A DNA stretch of 26,058 nucleotides from G963677485 sp964519405 (GTDB lineage: Bacteria > Armatimonadota > HRBIN16). The stretch lies in assembly GCA_964519405.1 (NCBI GenBank), contig CAZFLA010000036.1:1-26058 (forward strand), in the 5' to 3' direction. The position numbers were made by a program, and so were the translations under genes. Positions 8,443-16,459 of the stretch are shown piece after piece; within the stretch, counting starts at the first letter, position 1; each line of letters begins with the position of its first letter. A model generated the notes under the pieces. That model was not told where the DNA came from, did no database searches, and worked only from the letters and a program-made list of their open reading frames with translations.

Positions 8443-10817
8443 TGGTGCAGATAACACTTGGCCGAATATACCGAAGCATAAGCTGCGTGGTCGTATTTCT
8501 GCTGTGTTATTGCGCTGCCGCTCGAGCAGATTACCTCACGCCCCAGAAGGCGGGCTTTCATCACTGTGCGCTGATCTACTACACCCAGCAGCGCGATGCT
8601 AAGGCATTTCTGCCGTATGCAGTGCGTATGCGGGATGGTCGCCCTAGCTCGGATTGGATGTTTGATGCCTTCCTCTTCCTGACATACTCTCTTCCCGATG
8701 GCACCGATACCGAAGCCGGCCTAACCACAAAATCGCATTGGTCGTGGCTGCTGGACACCTGGTTTACCGCTGGCCGTGATCTTTCCGCACTCGATCAGGC
8801 CATTTCGCAGGCATCAGATGCGGTGGGCAGTCCGCCTTCTAAGCGCAAAGTGATCTTAACCATCCCATGGCCCAATCCAGCCGTCAAGGAGTTCGGCGAT
8901 GTCGACAATGACGGCATCAGCGAGAATCTAGCCCTGGTTTCGGATCGCGAAAAAGTGATGAGGTGGTATGTCGATGAAGCCACCCGCAGGTTCCGTCAGG
9001 CAAACTACCGTCACCTTGAGCTGTGGGGATTTTACTGGATGCGTGAACGCATTGACAGCAATCCCGAATCGGTGTTCGCCGCGGCGCGCATAGTGCACAA
9101 CGCGAAATTCCGATTTCTATGGATACCTTGGTATAAAAGCGCAGGTTGGCAAAACGCCTACCGATTCGGGTTTGATGCAGTCATCATGCAGCCCAACTAC
9201 GCCTTTCAAACATGGCTTGACGGTGGGTCGACTAAGGCTTCGCGGCTGGAATCCTGCGCCAAGGAGTGCAAGGAGCAAGGATACGGCGTAGAGATAGAAA
9301 ACCGCAGTAATCCGCCGAATCCCATCGACGGTCGGCTATTTCGTGAATATCTGGCTTATGGCAGCTCCAAGATGATGGGGTATCAGAACGCCGTCAATGC
9401 CTATTTTCTAGATACCCACTATATAGAAAATACCTACTACAGTCAAGATGCCAAAATGTGTGCCTATTACGAGCTGCTTGCCGATTACGTCACCGGCAAA
9501 ACCATACCCGACCCCAACACCACTGTAGCAGTTAAGTGGACTACCACTGGTAATGTAAATATCGCTAATGGAGCAAGCACCAAATCGTATGGAGCAGCAT
9601 CACTCAACATCGTGTATGACCGCAATAAGCTGATGGGTTGGCGCGGAATTGTTGCGGTTGAGACACCTAATGACAAGCGAAAATACACCCCTGTGGGCTG
9701 GGCCGCACGGACGAATAATGGCATCGACAAAGTTGAATGTATTAGTGTGCCGATATCGAATATGGCTAGTAAGCTTCGCATCCGCTTTGATACCTTATCA
9801 GGCAGTTTTAATCCCAGCGCGGTTCGACGGGTTTATATCAGCCCGACAGCGCCATCTTTGCAAAACAAACTGTCAGTTGGCAAGCCCTATACCATCAGCC
9901 CCGATATACCGGCACGCAGCTACCCAGACAGCGGGCAGAAGCTCATTGATGGTGCCATTGATACAAGTGGTTTCCATTCTGGACTTAGCGTGGGGTGGAT
10001 GTCTACACAGCTGCAGATCATGCTGGACCTGGGGAGCGTTCAGAAGGTGACTGAGCTGAATATCCATGTTCTGGGCGGGGGTAGTTCGGGCGTGAACTGG
10101 CCTAAGCAGGTCGATGCGGCGCTCGCTGCTGATCAACCAGTAAGTGCAGATACAGCAGGTCTTGGGGCTAGGCCGAAGAGCTTAATGCTGCTGTCCAGCA
10201 AAGAGGTGAAGAGAACCACCGTCCGATCTGCGTCCGATGCCAGTGGAGTGGTGATCTTGCGAGCGAAACAGGCCGTTCCCACACGCTACATCACACTAAG
10301 CGTTGAGCCCGACATCTGGCTGATGATATCCGAGGTCACCGTTCGCGGGGTATCGGCCATGATCCCAGTCAATAGCTATCGCCTGCTGCCCAAACCCAGT
10401 GCAGCCGCAGGCACGCCTTTTGTTGACGACGGGCGTAAGCTCACAGACGGTGTTAGCAGCGAGGCGCTGAACAGCGGATTAGTGGAGTTCACCGGCAGCG
10501 GTAATCGCGAGGTCACCATAGACCTTGGAAGCATTCAGAAAACCCAAGATTACAGCGTCACCTTACTATCAGATTTATACTCTAGCGGAAACATACCCGC
10601 GCCCGCAAAAGTTGAGTTTACAACATCCGCCGATGGACACAGTTGGAGCCAACCGCTTCCAACCGTTAAAGCGGCGGTAACCGATGGCCGCGGTATCTTT
10701 GACTACTCGGAGTATCGGGCGGCTGCGCTGGCCGGCGCAGCAGTGAGGTATGTACGCGCCACCATCACGCCAACCGGCAGCGATCGGACATTAGTGTCCG
10801 AGCTGACAGTGCGATAA
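8442..10817 (+). CDS. Secreted DUF4855 protein with discoidin-like modules
   Basis: The ATG overlaps the mutY stop by one base (TGATG), and AAAGGT lies about nine bases upstream; an in-frame start at 8328 inside mutY is rejected because the signal peptide begins at 8442. The 791-residue product has a signal peptide (cleaved near AAARA|DYL). Residues about 35-380 match DUF4855, with YYTQQ, DWMFDAFLFL, LELWGFYWMRE and FGFDAVIMQPNY, a fold expected to be a TIM barrel related to glycoside hydrolases. A calcium-loop-like DVDNDGISE occurs within it. The C-terminal 400 residues contain two discoidin (F5/8C)-like carbohydrate-binding modules, each with a phrase like LIDG or LTDG and a later DLGS(V/I)QK. 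It probably binds and trims extracellular polysaccharide. Sharing an operon with a DNA-repair homologue is odd and may only reflect read-through. Confidence 0.82.
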   Translation: MVQITLGRIYRSISCVVVFLLCYCAAARADYLTPQKAGFHHCALIYYTQQRDAKAFLPYAVRMRDGRPSSDWMFDAFLFLTYSLPDGTDTEAGLTTKSHWSWLLDTWFTAGRDLSALDQAISQASDAVGSPPSKRKVILTIPWPNPAVKEFGDVDNDGISENLALVSDREKVMRWYVDEATRRFRQANYRHLELWGFYWMRERIDSNPESVFAAARIVHNAKFRFLWIPWYKSAGWQNAYRFGFDAVIMQPNYAFQTWLDGGSTKASRLESCAKECKEQGYGVEIENRSNPPNPIDGRLFREYLAYGSSKMMGYQNAVNAYFLDTHYIENTYYSQDAKMCAYYELLADYVTGKTIPDPNTTVAVKWTTTGNVNIANGASTKSYGAASLNIVYDRNKLMGWRGIVAVETPNDKRKYTPVGWAARTNNGIDKVECISVPISNMASKLRIRFDTLSGSFNPSAVRRVYISPTAPSLQNKLSVGKPYTISPDIPARSYPDSGQKLIDGAIDTSGFHSGLSVGWMSTQLQIMLDLGSVQKVTELNIHVLGGGSSGVNWPKQVDAALAADQPVSADTAGLGARPKSLMLLSSKEVKRTTVRSASDASGVVILRAKQAVPTRYITLSVEPDIWLMISEVTVRGVSAMIPVNSYRLLPKPSAAAGTPFVDDGRKLTDGVSSEALNSGLVEFTGSGNREVTIDLGSIQKTQDYSVTLLSDLYSSGNIPAPAKVEFTTSADGHSWSQPLPTVKAAVTDGRGIFDYSEYRAAALAGAAVRYVRATITPTGSDRTLVSELTVR

Positions 10818-11425
10818 CGAAGACCCGCAGCAATCGGGATGTATTACGCAAAACCTATCGAGATTCTGTCGAAGCCGTAATATACCGTCGTTGTGATAAC
10901 CGTCACATTGCCTTGACAAAACCACAGAGAACATTAAAAACAATTTAAGCAAACGACGGCCTAAATCTCCATGAGCTGCCTAGTGATGAATTCACATGGC
11001 AGCGCATGGACGAACCAGATCATCGCAATCAATCTGTCGGGGGTATCATACCATGAATCTCAAGATCCATGAAACCATCGCGACGGGATTGGTTTTAGGT
11101 TTCCGATCGATCTACAGCAAAGCGCTTATGTGCAGCAAGAGATGCTTTCATTTTGGATTGCCCTTTGCTTACTTAAAGAACACGGATGCTTCGCAGTTTG
11201 CGCTTATGGTTAAGTTATCTGGGCGATAACAACCCAAGAGAGAGAGAAAAGTCAGGCGTGATAATCGTGAGGCATCCGAAGCCATCCCGCGAATATAGCT
11301 GTGTAAGCTACCTTCACACCGGAAATGGCATTCTGTTGATGTCACCAATACTGTTTCTGTGCTCGAACAAAGTAATAAGCAACATCATCTCGCTGCATCA
11401 AATCGTAACAAATTCATATGACTAG
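10818..11425. other. 608-base stretch with no convincing gene
   Basis: Two overlapping open frames of 77 and 79 codons (10996-11229, 11186-11425) have unconvincing composition and no good start. An inner ATG at 11053 follows GGGGGTATC and would give a 58-residue peptide, which is possible but unsupported. An imperfect 29-base palindrome spans 10975-11003 (6-base outer stem, mismatch, 4-base inner stem). TTGACA occurs at 10913-10918 without a good -10. The region may be eroded coding DNA or long regulatory sequence. Confidence 0.5.
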
Positions 11426-11767
11426 GTGAACTTAAAATATCCATACTGGACTGTGCATATCGCCGCATTACTCACTCTCACAGTGGTACTTCCCAGCAGC
11501 TATTATGTTATACCATCGATACTGACCTTGCTTTTGCTGCGCGATGCAGGTTCCTACACATTGGATCTCGATGATTGTGTTTTCCATGAAACGGATAAAA
11601 CGGTCGGTGAGAACTACCTAGATACCCAGCTGCTGGCGAGATATAAATACAACCTTGTTTTTTGCCGCAATCAACAATGCATCTATGAACTGCCAAACGC
11701 ATTTGTCGACATCTATGTCTCAGATGGGCGCATCACATCGTGTCGAACCGCGTCAAAAGTGTTGTAG
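11426..11767 (+). CDS. Small orphan protein with an N-terminal membrane segment
   Basis: I do not recognise this 113-residue protein. It opens with a hydrophobic stretch at about 9-40 (AALLTLTVVLPSSYYVIPS then LTLLLL), either a membrane anchor or an uncleaved signal, followed by about 70 polar residues with several Tyr and Cys (SYTLDLDDCVFHE, NLVFCRNQQCIYELP). The start is GTG at 11426 because an in-frame stop directly precedes it and there is no internal Met; no Shine-Dalgarno sequence is visible, which lowers confidence. It faces the minus-strand membrane gene ending at 11839. Confidence 0.4.
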   Translation: MNLKYPYWTVHIAALLTLTVVLPSSYYVIPSILTLLLLRDAGSYTLDLDDCVFHETDKTVGENYLDTQLLARYKYNLVFCRNQQCIYELPNAFVDIYVSDGRITSCRTASKVL

Positions 11768-11795
11768 GCACGTATTTTACGCATGCTAGTGTTTC

Positions 11796-11827
11796 TGCCT
11801 CTTGCAGTAATACCTGTAAAGGAGGCA
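11796..11827. terminator. Hairpin between convergent genes
   Basis: Two 6-base stem segments (11796-11801 with 11822-11827, and 11802-11807 with 11814-11819, one G-T pair) are separated by a 2-base bulge and close a 6-base loop. There is no T run on either side, so terminator function is only suggested by its place between converging genes. Confidence 0.35.
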
Positions 11828-11838
11828 CTGCTGGGGCT

Positions 11839-12291
11839 TTAGCTGTCTGCTAGTGCCCGGTTTCGTCTCTCGTTCATCGCCCGCACAATCAGCATTCCGC
11901 CGAGAACCATCGGTATAGCGGCAACGCAGAAAGTGCCGACAGCGATTACCAGCCATAATAATCCCACCCACCCAGAGTTTAGTGGCACGGTGACATCGTT
12001 GCCATGAAGATATGTGGTATCTAGACAATACGCCCAAAACACGATCACAGACCACAGGCTGGCGTTAATGTATAGATAAGATAAGCTAAATGCACCTTTC
12101 ATCTTATGGATGAGTGCGAAATACACAACCCATACTAAACACATCACTATGAACATGATGACTACTGCACCTACGAAGTCTGCTTCGCTTGACGCTAGGC
12201 CGACCAAGACCGAACCATACTCCAACATATAGATCGGATTCATCACGCACACAATTAAATAACAGATACGATAAGCTGATTCCGCTAACAT
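11839..12291 (-). CDS. Small four-helix membrane protein, left paralogue
   Basis: A 150-residue integral membrane protein of unknown function with about four hydrophobic helices and the C-terminal phrase IPMVLGGMLIVRAMNERR. It is a paralogue of the gene at 12444-12890: the N-terminus (MLAES-YRIC-LIVCVM), the middle (WVVY-AL--K-KGAF) and the C-terminus match, with roughly half of all residues identical by eye. The ATG at 12291 is chosen because GGAGG lies nine bases upstream; the open frame extends to 12330 but that part is leader. The divergent promoter region present before the right paralogue is missing here, replaced by a scrap of another gene, so expression is uncertain. Confidence 0.7.
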   Translation of the reverse strand: MLAESAYRICYLIVCVMNPIYMLEYGSVLVGLASSEADFVGAVVIMFIVMCLVWVVYFALIHKMKGAFSLSYLYINASLWSVIVFWAYCLDTTYLHGNDVTVPLNSGWVGLLWLVIAVGTFCVAAIPMVLGGMLIVRAMNERRNRALADS

Positions 12292-12319
12292 AACTTCAGT
12301 CCTCCCATATCCTCGCTGG
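12278..12319. repeat. 42-base perfect direct repeat, left copy (leader and first codons)
   Basis: These 42 bases are identical to 12877-12918. They cover the first codons, the start and the Shine-Dalgarno sequence of the left membrane gene, and end exactly where the two units stop being alignable. Confidence 0.85.
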
Positions 12320-12407
12320 TTATGATGCACCAGAAAACTATGTGGTTATATCTAGTTGCTACCACCCATCAGCTAATGCCGTAGGCGCGATTGAATCCAA
12401 ACCGTAA
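12318..12407 (+). pseudogene. Remnant of a second copy of the H-X9-DG-type gene
   Basis: Bases 12318-12398 align without gaps to 13617-13697 inside the intact gene on the same strand, with 68 of 81 positions equal by my count and the first 29 identical. The reading frame is kept and encodes GYDAPENYVVISSCYHP and then SANAVGAIES, against residues 166-192 of the intact protein; it then reads K-P-stop, like the last two residues of the intact gene. The 5' two-thirds and the segment after residue 192 are missing. This is the trace of a deleted paralogue, placed as expected for a duplicated divergent gene pair. It has no start codon of its own. Confidence 0.8.
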
Positions 12408-12443
12408 AGATGTTCGATGGGTGAAAGCATGGTATCGAGTGCC

Positions 12444-12890
12444 CTAACCGTCGGCAAATGCCCGGTATCGTCTTTCGTTCATCGCCCGTACGATCACCAT
12501 TCCGCCTAGTATCATCGGTATCGCAGCAAGGCATAACATGCCTGCTCCCATCACAAGCCCAATCAATGCCGCCATAGGGGAACTTGGTGGGTCGACCACA
12601 TCGATACCACTACGATAGATAAAACTAAACGCATTGGTGAAATATGCGATTACCGACCACCAAATGAAGTTAATAAACAGGTAAGAACCAGTGAAGGCAC
12701 CTTTGATCTTTCTAACAAGCGCCACATACACAACCCACAACAAACAGCTCACAATCAACATGATAAGGAACGCATATATAGCGTCAGGTTCACCTGACAT
12801 CAATGCGGCCATGCCCGAGCCAAAAATCTGCCAAGTAGACATCACGCATACAATTAAAAAACAGATACGATATCCCGATTCCGCTAACAT
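12444..12890 (-). CDS. Small four-helix membrane protein, right paralogue
   Basis: A 148-residue protein of unknown function, paralogous to the left gene at 11839-12291. About four membrane helices are expected (LIVCVMSTWQIF, FLIMLIVSCLLWVVYVAL, a Trp/Phe-rich third, and ALIGLVMGAGMLCLAAIPMI), ending with VIVRAMNERRYRAFADG. The open frame runs upstream to 13295, but the ATG at 12890 is preferred: GGAGG is nine bases upstream, the left paralogue has the same start, and the extension would cross the opposing gene's leader. Divergent orientation to the H-X9-DG-type gene, retained as a unit in the duplication, hints at a shared role. Confidence 0.72.
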   Translation of the reverse strand: MLAESGYRICFLIVCVMSTWQIFGSGMAALMSGEPDAIYAFLIMLIVSCLLWVVYVALVRKIKGAFTGSYLFINFIWWSVIAYFTNAFSFIYRSGIDVVDPPSSPMAALIGLVMGAGMLCLAAIPMILGGMVIVRAMNERRYRAFADG

Positions 12891-12918
12891 AACTTCAGTC
12901 CTCCCATATCCTCGCTGG
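12877..12918. repeat. 42-base perfect direct repeat, right copy (leader and first codons)
   Basis: Identical to 12278-12319. It contains the Shine-Dalgarno sequence, start codon and first few codons of the right membrane gene; similarity ends abruptly at 12918. Confidence 0.85.
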
Positions 12919-12944
12919 AACCTGGAAATGCTCACTATGGGTGT

Positions 12945-12953
12945 AGCATACCA
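12945..12953 (-). promoter_or_regulatory. Possible extended -10 promoter of the right membrane gene
   Basis: On the minus strand TGG followed by TATGCT forms an extended -10 element 55 bases before the ATG at 12890. No clear -35 was found. The left paralogue lacks this element. Confidence 0.3.
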
Positions 12954-13121
12954 CATTTTGTTGACCACCACATCGTTATTTCGCAGATATTTGCAACGTG
13001 ATGGCCACGTGATGCACGTAATTCGGTGCGAAATATGGCCGTGCAGCCTGATATTCGCCTCTGAATGTGTAATAATGAATAAAATCGATAATACATTTTC
13101 AATCGACGGAGAGATGATGCT

Positions 13122-13835
13122 ATGAGTAAGTCGCTGCTTGAGCCAGAGGGTCAAATCCCAGACACGACATATCGTATTGTGTTCACCTCGATGCTGTTCG
13201 GGTTCTGCGCCGTGATCACGGGTCTGTGGAGCATCATCGCAATTCCATACAGCATCATTGCACTCATTGCCGCAAAGCGCAGTCAATCTGAGCACTATAT
13301 CTCAATGGCTCGCGTGGGTATAAGCAGCTCCATCGTGGGTGTTGTTTCGTTGATGCTTATCTATTCCGCGTATATAAAGCCGCTTACGGTAAATATCAGC
13401 AAGCGGGCCGATTATAATATCTGCATGAACGGCATAAAGGAAATTTCTTTGGGTTTGCGAATCTATGCTGATGATAACGATGATCGATATCCCCTCGCGG
13501 CTAACTGGCAGGACGCCATAAAACCCACAGTTAAGTCTGCATTCTATAAATATGATGGTACGCCGTACCCACCCGAATACGCCATGAACAAGGCTATTGC
13601 GGGTTACCGTCGCGAAGGTTATGATGCACCAGAAAACTATGTGGTCGTATTCGATTGCTCCCACCCAACAGCTAATGCTGTCGGCGGAATCGAATCCGTC
13701 GGGTTTGTTCATCGCTTGATGGACCAAGATGTCGCCAACATAGGATATGCCGACGGGCATGCGAAATCCGTAACCAAGCAGCCTTCTGGAATTAAAGGCA
13801 TCGGCCTCCTCAGCGACACCAAGTGGAAACCCTAA
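13122..13835 (+). CDS. Membrane protein with H-X9-DG-like extracytoplasmic domain
   Basis: The 237-residue protein has hydrophobic segments at about 19-51 and 66-84, resembling the small two-helix DUF4190 arrangement, followed by a globular domain. That domain contains NGIKEISLGLRIYADDNDD at 103-121, YPLAANWQDAI, an NxYVV..C region, and a late His followed by NIGYADGHAKSV. These are the landmarks of the DUF1559/H-X9-DG pseudopilins abundant in planctomycetes and Armatimonadota (compare the family pattern NMKQIGLA-x-YA-x-D and ADGH), but the type IV pilin-like N-terminus is replaced by a different membrane domain. GGAG lies ten bases upstream of the ATG. A decayed second copy lies at 12318-12407. 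Role unknown; it may be a surface structural protein. Confidence 0.75.
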   Translation: MSKSLLEPEGQIPDTTYRIVFTSMLFGFCAVITGLWSIIAIPYSIIALIAAKRSQSEHYISMARVGISSSIVGVVSLMLIYSAYIKPLTVNISKRADYNICMNGIKEISLGLRIYADDNDDRYPLAANWQDAIKPTVKSAFYKYDGTPYPPEYAMNKAIAGYRREGYDAPENYVVVFDCSHPTANAVGGIESVGFVHRLMDQDVANIGYADGHAKSVTKQPSGIKGIGLLSDTKWKP

Positions 13836-14009
13836 GCTCCGTCGCCGAACAGTGACGATGCGGTAACACCGCTTCGCAGAAATCAACATATTCCCGCGCA
13901 ATATTCACATCTGGAGGCGCATCGCTGCATTTCGTAAAGATGTAACGAAATGTGATTCGTATGCCACTATGGTTATGGACTTCAATCTTGACAGCCAAAG
14001 AGCATTTTC

Positions 14010-14540
14010 ATGGATCAACACGATTTCGACGAACAGATGCAGAAGTGGCGCCTGCCATTAACACGCGCTGCTTATCACCTATGCGGTGATCGCGAAGCAG
14101 CGCTTGACCTGGTACAGGACACGCTGCTGGATGCATATCGCGAAATCGACACTTTACGTGATGCCCAGAAATGCGGAAGTTGGTTTTATGCGATACTGCG
14201 GCGCAAAGCTATTCGATACCGAAACCGCCGCGTTATTCATGCGGAGCTGCCCGAACAGCTAGCGTCACCGCAATCTACCCAGAATGCCACCGCTGCAATT
14301 CTCTGCGAACAGATGAGCCAACTTCCCGAAGTCGACCGCGAGCTGCTGGCCGGTAAATACCTGCTAGGCCTCAGCTATGCGGAGTTGGGCAGCGCCTTGG
14401 GTGTCGCCGAAGGAGTGGTCAGGGTTCGATGCTTCCGCGCCAAGCAGCATCTGCGCAAATTACTGGAAAACGCCGGACTAAACTTATCAGATCACCAACC
14501 CCAACCAGCGTCAACGATAAACCCAGGGAAAGTGAGGTAA
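14010..14540 (+). CDS. ECF-type RNA polymerase sigma factor
   Basis: A 176-residue two-domain sigma factor. Region 2 covers about residues 15-75, with AAYHLCGDREAALDLVQDTL and GSWFYAILRRKAIRYRNRR, which contact core polymerase and the -10 element. Region 4 covers about 108-155, LPEVDRELLAGKYLLGLSYAE followed by the helix-turn-helix LGSALGVAEGVVRVRCFRAK, which reads the -35. The length is usual for the extracytoplasmic-function group. The stop is three bases before the start of the anti-sigma gene. It is expected to be held inactive by that partner and probably to activate its own operon; I could not define an ECF promoter in 13836-14009. Confidence 0.92.
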   Translation: MDQHDFDEQMQKWRLPLTRAAYHLCGDREAALDLVQDTLLDAYREIDTLRDAQKCGSWFYAILRRKAIRYRNRRVIHAELPEQLASPQSTQNATAAILCEQMSQLPEVDRELLAGKYLLGLSYAELGSALGVAEGVVRVRCFRAKQHLRKLLENAGLNLSDHQPQPASTINPGKVR

Positions 14541-14543
14541 CAC

Positions 14544-16427
14544 ATGAGTTGCTCTCGGAGATGGCAAACACTCGTATCGGCATACGCAGATGGCGAACTC
14601 GATCCCAGTCAAACAGCTCAGGTGCAGACTCACCTGACGCAGTGCCCCTCATGCCGAAACATGCTGGATCAATGGAACTGTGACAAAAACATATTTTCGT
14701 GGGCTTACACACAGCAGATTGTTGAGGGTGATATGGATACCAAACAGATTCCGTCGGCTCCCAGTGCCGAATCCCATTCCGCCGGTCAGCCCAGAAGGCT
14801 CCGATCTGCCAAACTACGAGGCATCGCTGCATTCGCCCTCGCGGCCATTGTGATCAGTGTTTTAGTGATTCCTCGGGTGATGTGGCTGCTAATGCCAACC
14901 ATCAGTGATGTAGGCACCACGATAACCACCGGATCTAAATCAAGCAAACTGCGCATGGGTTGGGATGTAACTCTGCAAATCGGTCCGAACACGCGCCTGA
15001 TCCGAACGGGTGAAAGAGCATTTAAGCTGACACAGGGATGGGTTGAAGCCGTGGTGAGTGGGCGTCCGATTGCGATGAGCACGAACCGCATGTCGATTAC
15101 CGATATGGGCACCAAGTTTGAGGTCGGCACAAATAGTAAGTTCGATTATGCCAAAGTATCACGAGGTTGGGTATGGGTCGGAACCAAGAACGGCCGTAAA
15201 GTAAAGCTCGGTGAGAACGACCTTCTGCTGACAGATGGTGAAAACAACACCGCTTCAGGGCACCTCAACATCGCCCCCAGAAACCAGGCACAGCCCTCGT
15301 CTGTCAAACCTGAAGATGTGAGCGAAACCACTGATGTGTTGATGCACAGATGCATTGAACAAATGAAAAAGCGATACCCTAATCTGGTTTTGGGTGGCTC
15401 GGGCTCAACTCTCAGCAACACATCAGCAGGCAGAGGTACGGTTTTTGGTTTGCTCACGGCAGCCGGTTACGAGCCGCAAATAGAGAGCCACTACATAGAT
15501 ATCCTGCGGGCGCTTTCTGGCGGGTGTGACGCGGAAACAAGTTGGCGCATACCCACCGCGTTGCTGATGGTTTCAGAGCTAGGTCGTATAGGTTCTGGTG
15601 TTCAACCGGCGCTTGTGGAATTGGTGATGGATCACGGCAAACTAAGCTGGCAGTTATCGGGCAGCAACGGGCAGCGTATCACTGTATCCGCTAACACAGC
15701 GGTATTGCCGAAGGAAATCAACTCGAACACCTCGCGCGATACCGCCGATGTTTCGGTTAAATGGATACTCAGTGCTGCTGAACTGGGGTCGTCATCCGAT
15801 GTTAAGAACAACAGGCACCAGGTGGTTGAATCGTTCAGCATACCGGCTTGGCCCACCAATCTGCGACCCTATCTATCGGTCACGCTGGGTTCAGTGCCGT
15901 TAACCGAGCTTTACCCTCGTGAAATTGAGGTTGGCCGAATGATCAACAACAAAATCGCAGCAAATAATAGCGTTAAAATAGACGACCCAACATCACTGAC
16001 ATACTTTAACGGCAGTCATTCAGAGTATATGGGCCTTTATTGGAACAAGCTGCTGAACGACAACCCGTTAAGTGACGGCGCAATACTCGGGGTGTTTCAC
16101 TGCACCCAACCGCTCATCAGCCCTCGTTTGACCGCAGGAACGTACTATGTGCTGATACATAAATACGGCAAGGCAGGCACTACGCTCATGCTCCGCGCGG
16201 CAAATGGCAGCAGCGAGTCACCGTTACCGCCTGCTGCTGCCAGCGAGGATAAGCATTCGAGCCACATCCACAACTGCCAAGTGAATGAGCACAACTTCAA
16301 CTGGGGTTACCGACAGCAGGGTGACCGCATGATAGTGAATATGCAGATAACGGATACCCAACAGCAACCGTCTGCTGCATCCGCCCGGGTCATCGCCAAT
16401 GGTGTGATAGAGATTGATAATCGCTAG
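14544..16427 (+). CDS. Anti-sigma factor: zinc finger, one TM helix, FecR domain, large external region
   Basis: The 627-residue protein begins with an anti-sigma zinc finger (His30-x3-Cys34-x2-Cys37, Cys3 a possible fourth ligand) that should bind the sigma factor encoded just upstream. A membrane helix follows at about 91-115. The external part starts with a FecR domain at about 118-235, with LTQGWVEAVVSG and ITDMGTKFEV, the usual pattern. The remaining 390 residues have no domain I recognise; a segment around 292-345 (GRGTVFGLLTAAGYEP) might be a small STN-like fold, and the tail carries a His-rich patch (KHSSHIHNCQ). FecR anti-sigma factors are normally about 300-400 residues, so this sensor is unusually large. 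Spacing and order prove an operon with the sigma gene. Confidence 0.85.
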   Translation: MSCSRRWQTLVSAYADGELDPSQTAQVQTHLTQCPSCRNMLDQWNCDKNIFSWAYTQQIVEGDMDTKQIPSAPSAESHSAGQPRRLRSAKLRGIAAFALAAIVISVLVIPRVMWLLMPTISDVGTTITTGSKSSKLRMGWDVTLQIGPNTRLIRTGERAFKLTQGWVEAVVSGRPIAMSTNRMSITDMGTKFEVGTNSKFDYAKVSRGWVWVGTKNGRKVKLGENDLLLTDGENNTASGHLNIAPRNQAQPSSVKPEDVSETTDVLMHRCIEQMKKRYPNLVLGGSGSTLSNTSAGRGTVFGLLTAAGYEPQIESHYIDILRALSGGCDAETSWRIPTALLMVSELGRIGSGVQPALVELVMDHGKLSWQLSGSNGQRITVSANTAVLPKEINSNTSRDTADVSVKWILSAAELGSSSDVKNNRHQVVESFSIPAWPTNLRPYLSVTLGSVPLTELYPREIEVGRMINNKIAANNSVKIDDPTSLTYFNGSHSEYMGLYWNKLLNDNPLSDGAILGVFHCTQPLISPRLTAGTYYVLIHKYGKAGTTLMLRAANGSSESPLPPAAASEDKHSSHIHNCQVNEHNFNWGYRQQGDRMIVNMQITDTQQQPSAASARVIANGVIEIDNR

Positions 16428-16459
16428 GCAACTCAGCCAAGCGACTATGCAGAAACGCT

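Noticed and set aside
10996..11425. Two small overlapping open frames as genes
   Set aside because: Poor starts, protein composition unlike a folded protein, and mutual overlap; kept only as part of the description of the gap.
12891..13295. N-terminal extension of the right membrane protein to 283 residues
   Set aside because: The extension crosses the divergent leader and opposing gene start, lacks a ribosome site, and is not present in the paralogue, which starts at the same internal ATG.
13302..13901. 199-codon open frame on the minus strand
   Set aside because: It lies opposite the H-X9-DG-type gene, whose plus-strand frame has clear family motifs; the minus frame has none and no start signal.
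13988..13993. TTGACA as promoter of the sigma gene
   Set aside because: It is only 16 bases before the start codon, so no -10 element and transcript start can fit between.
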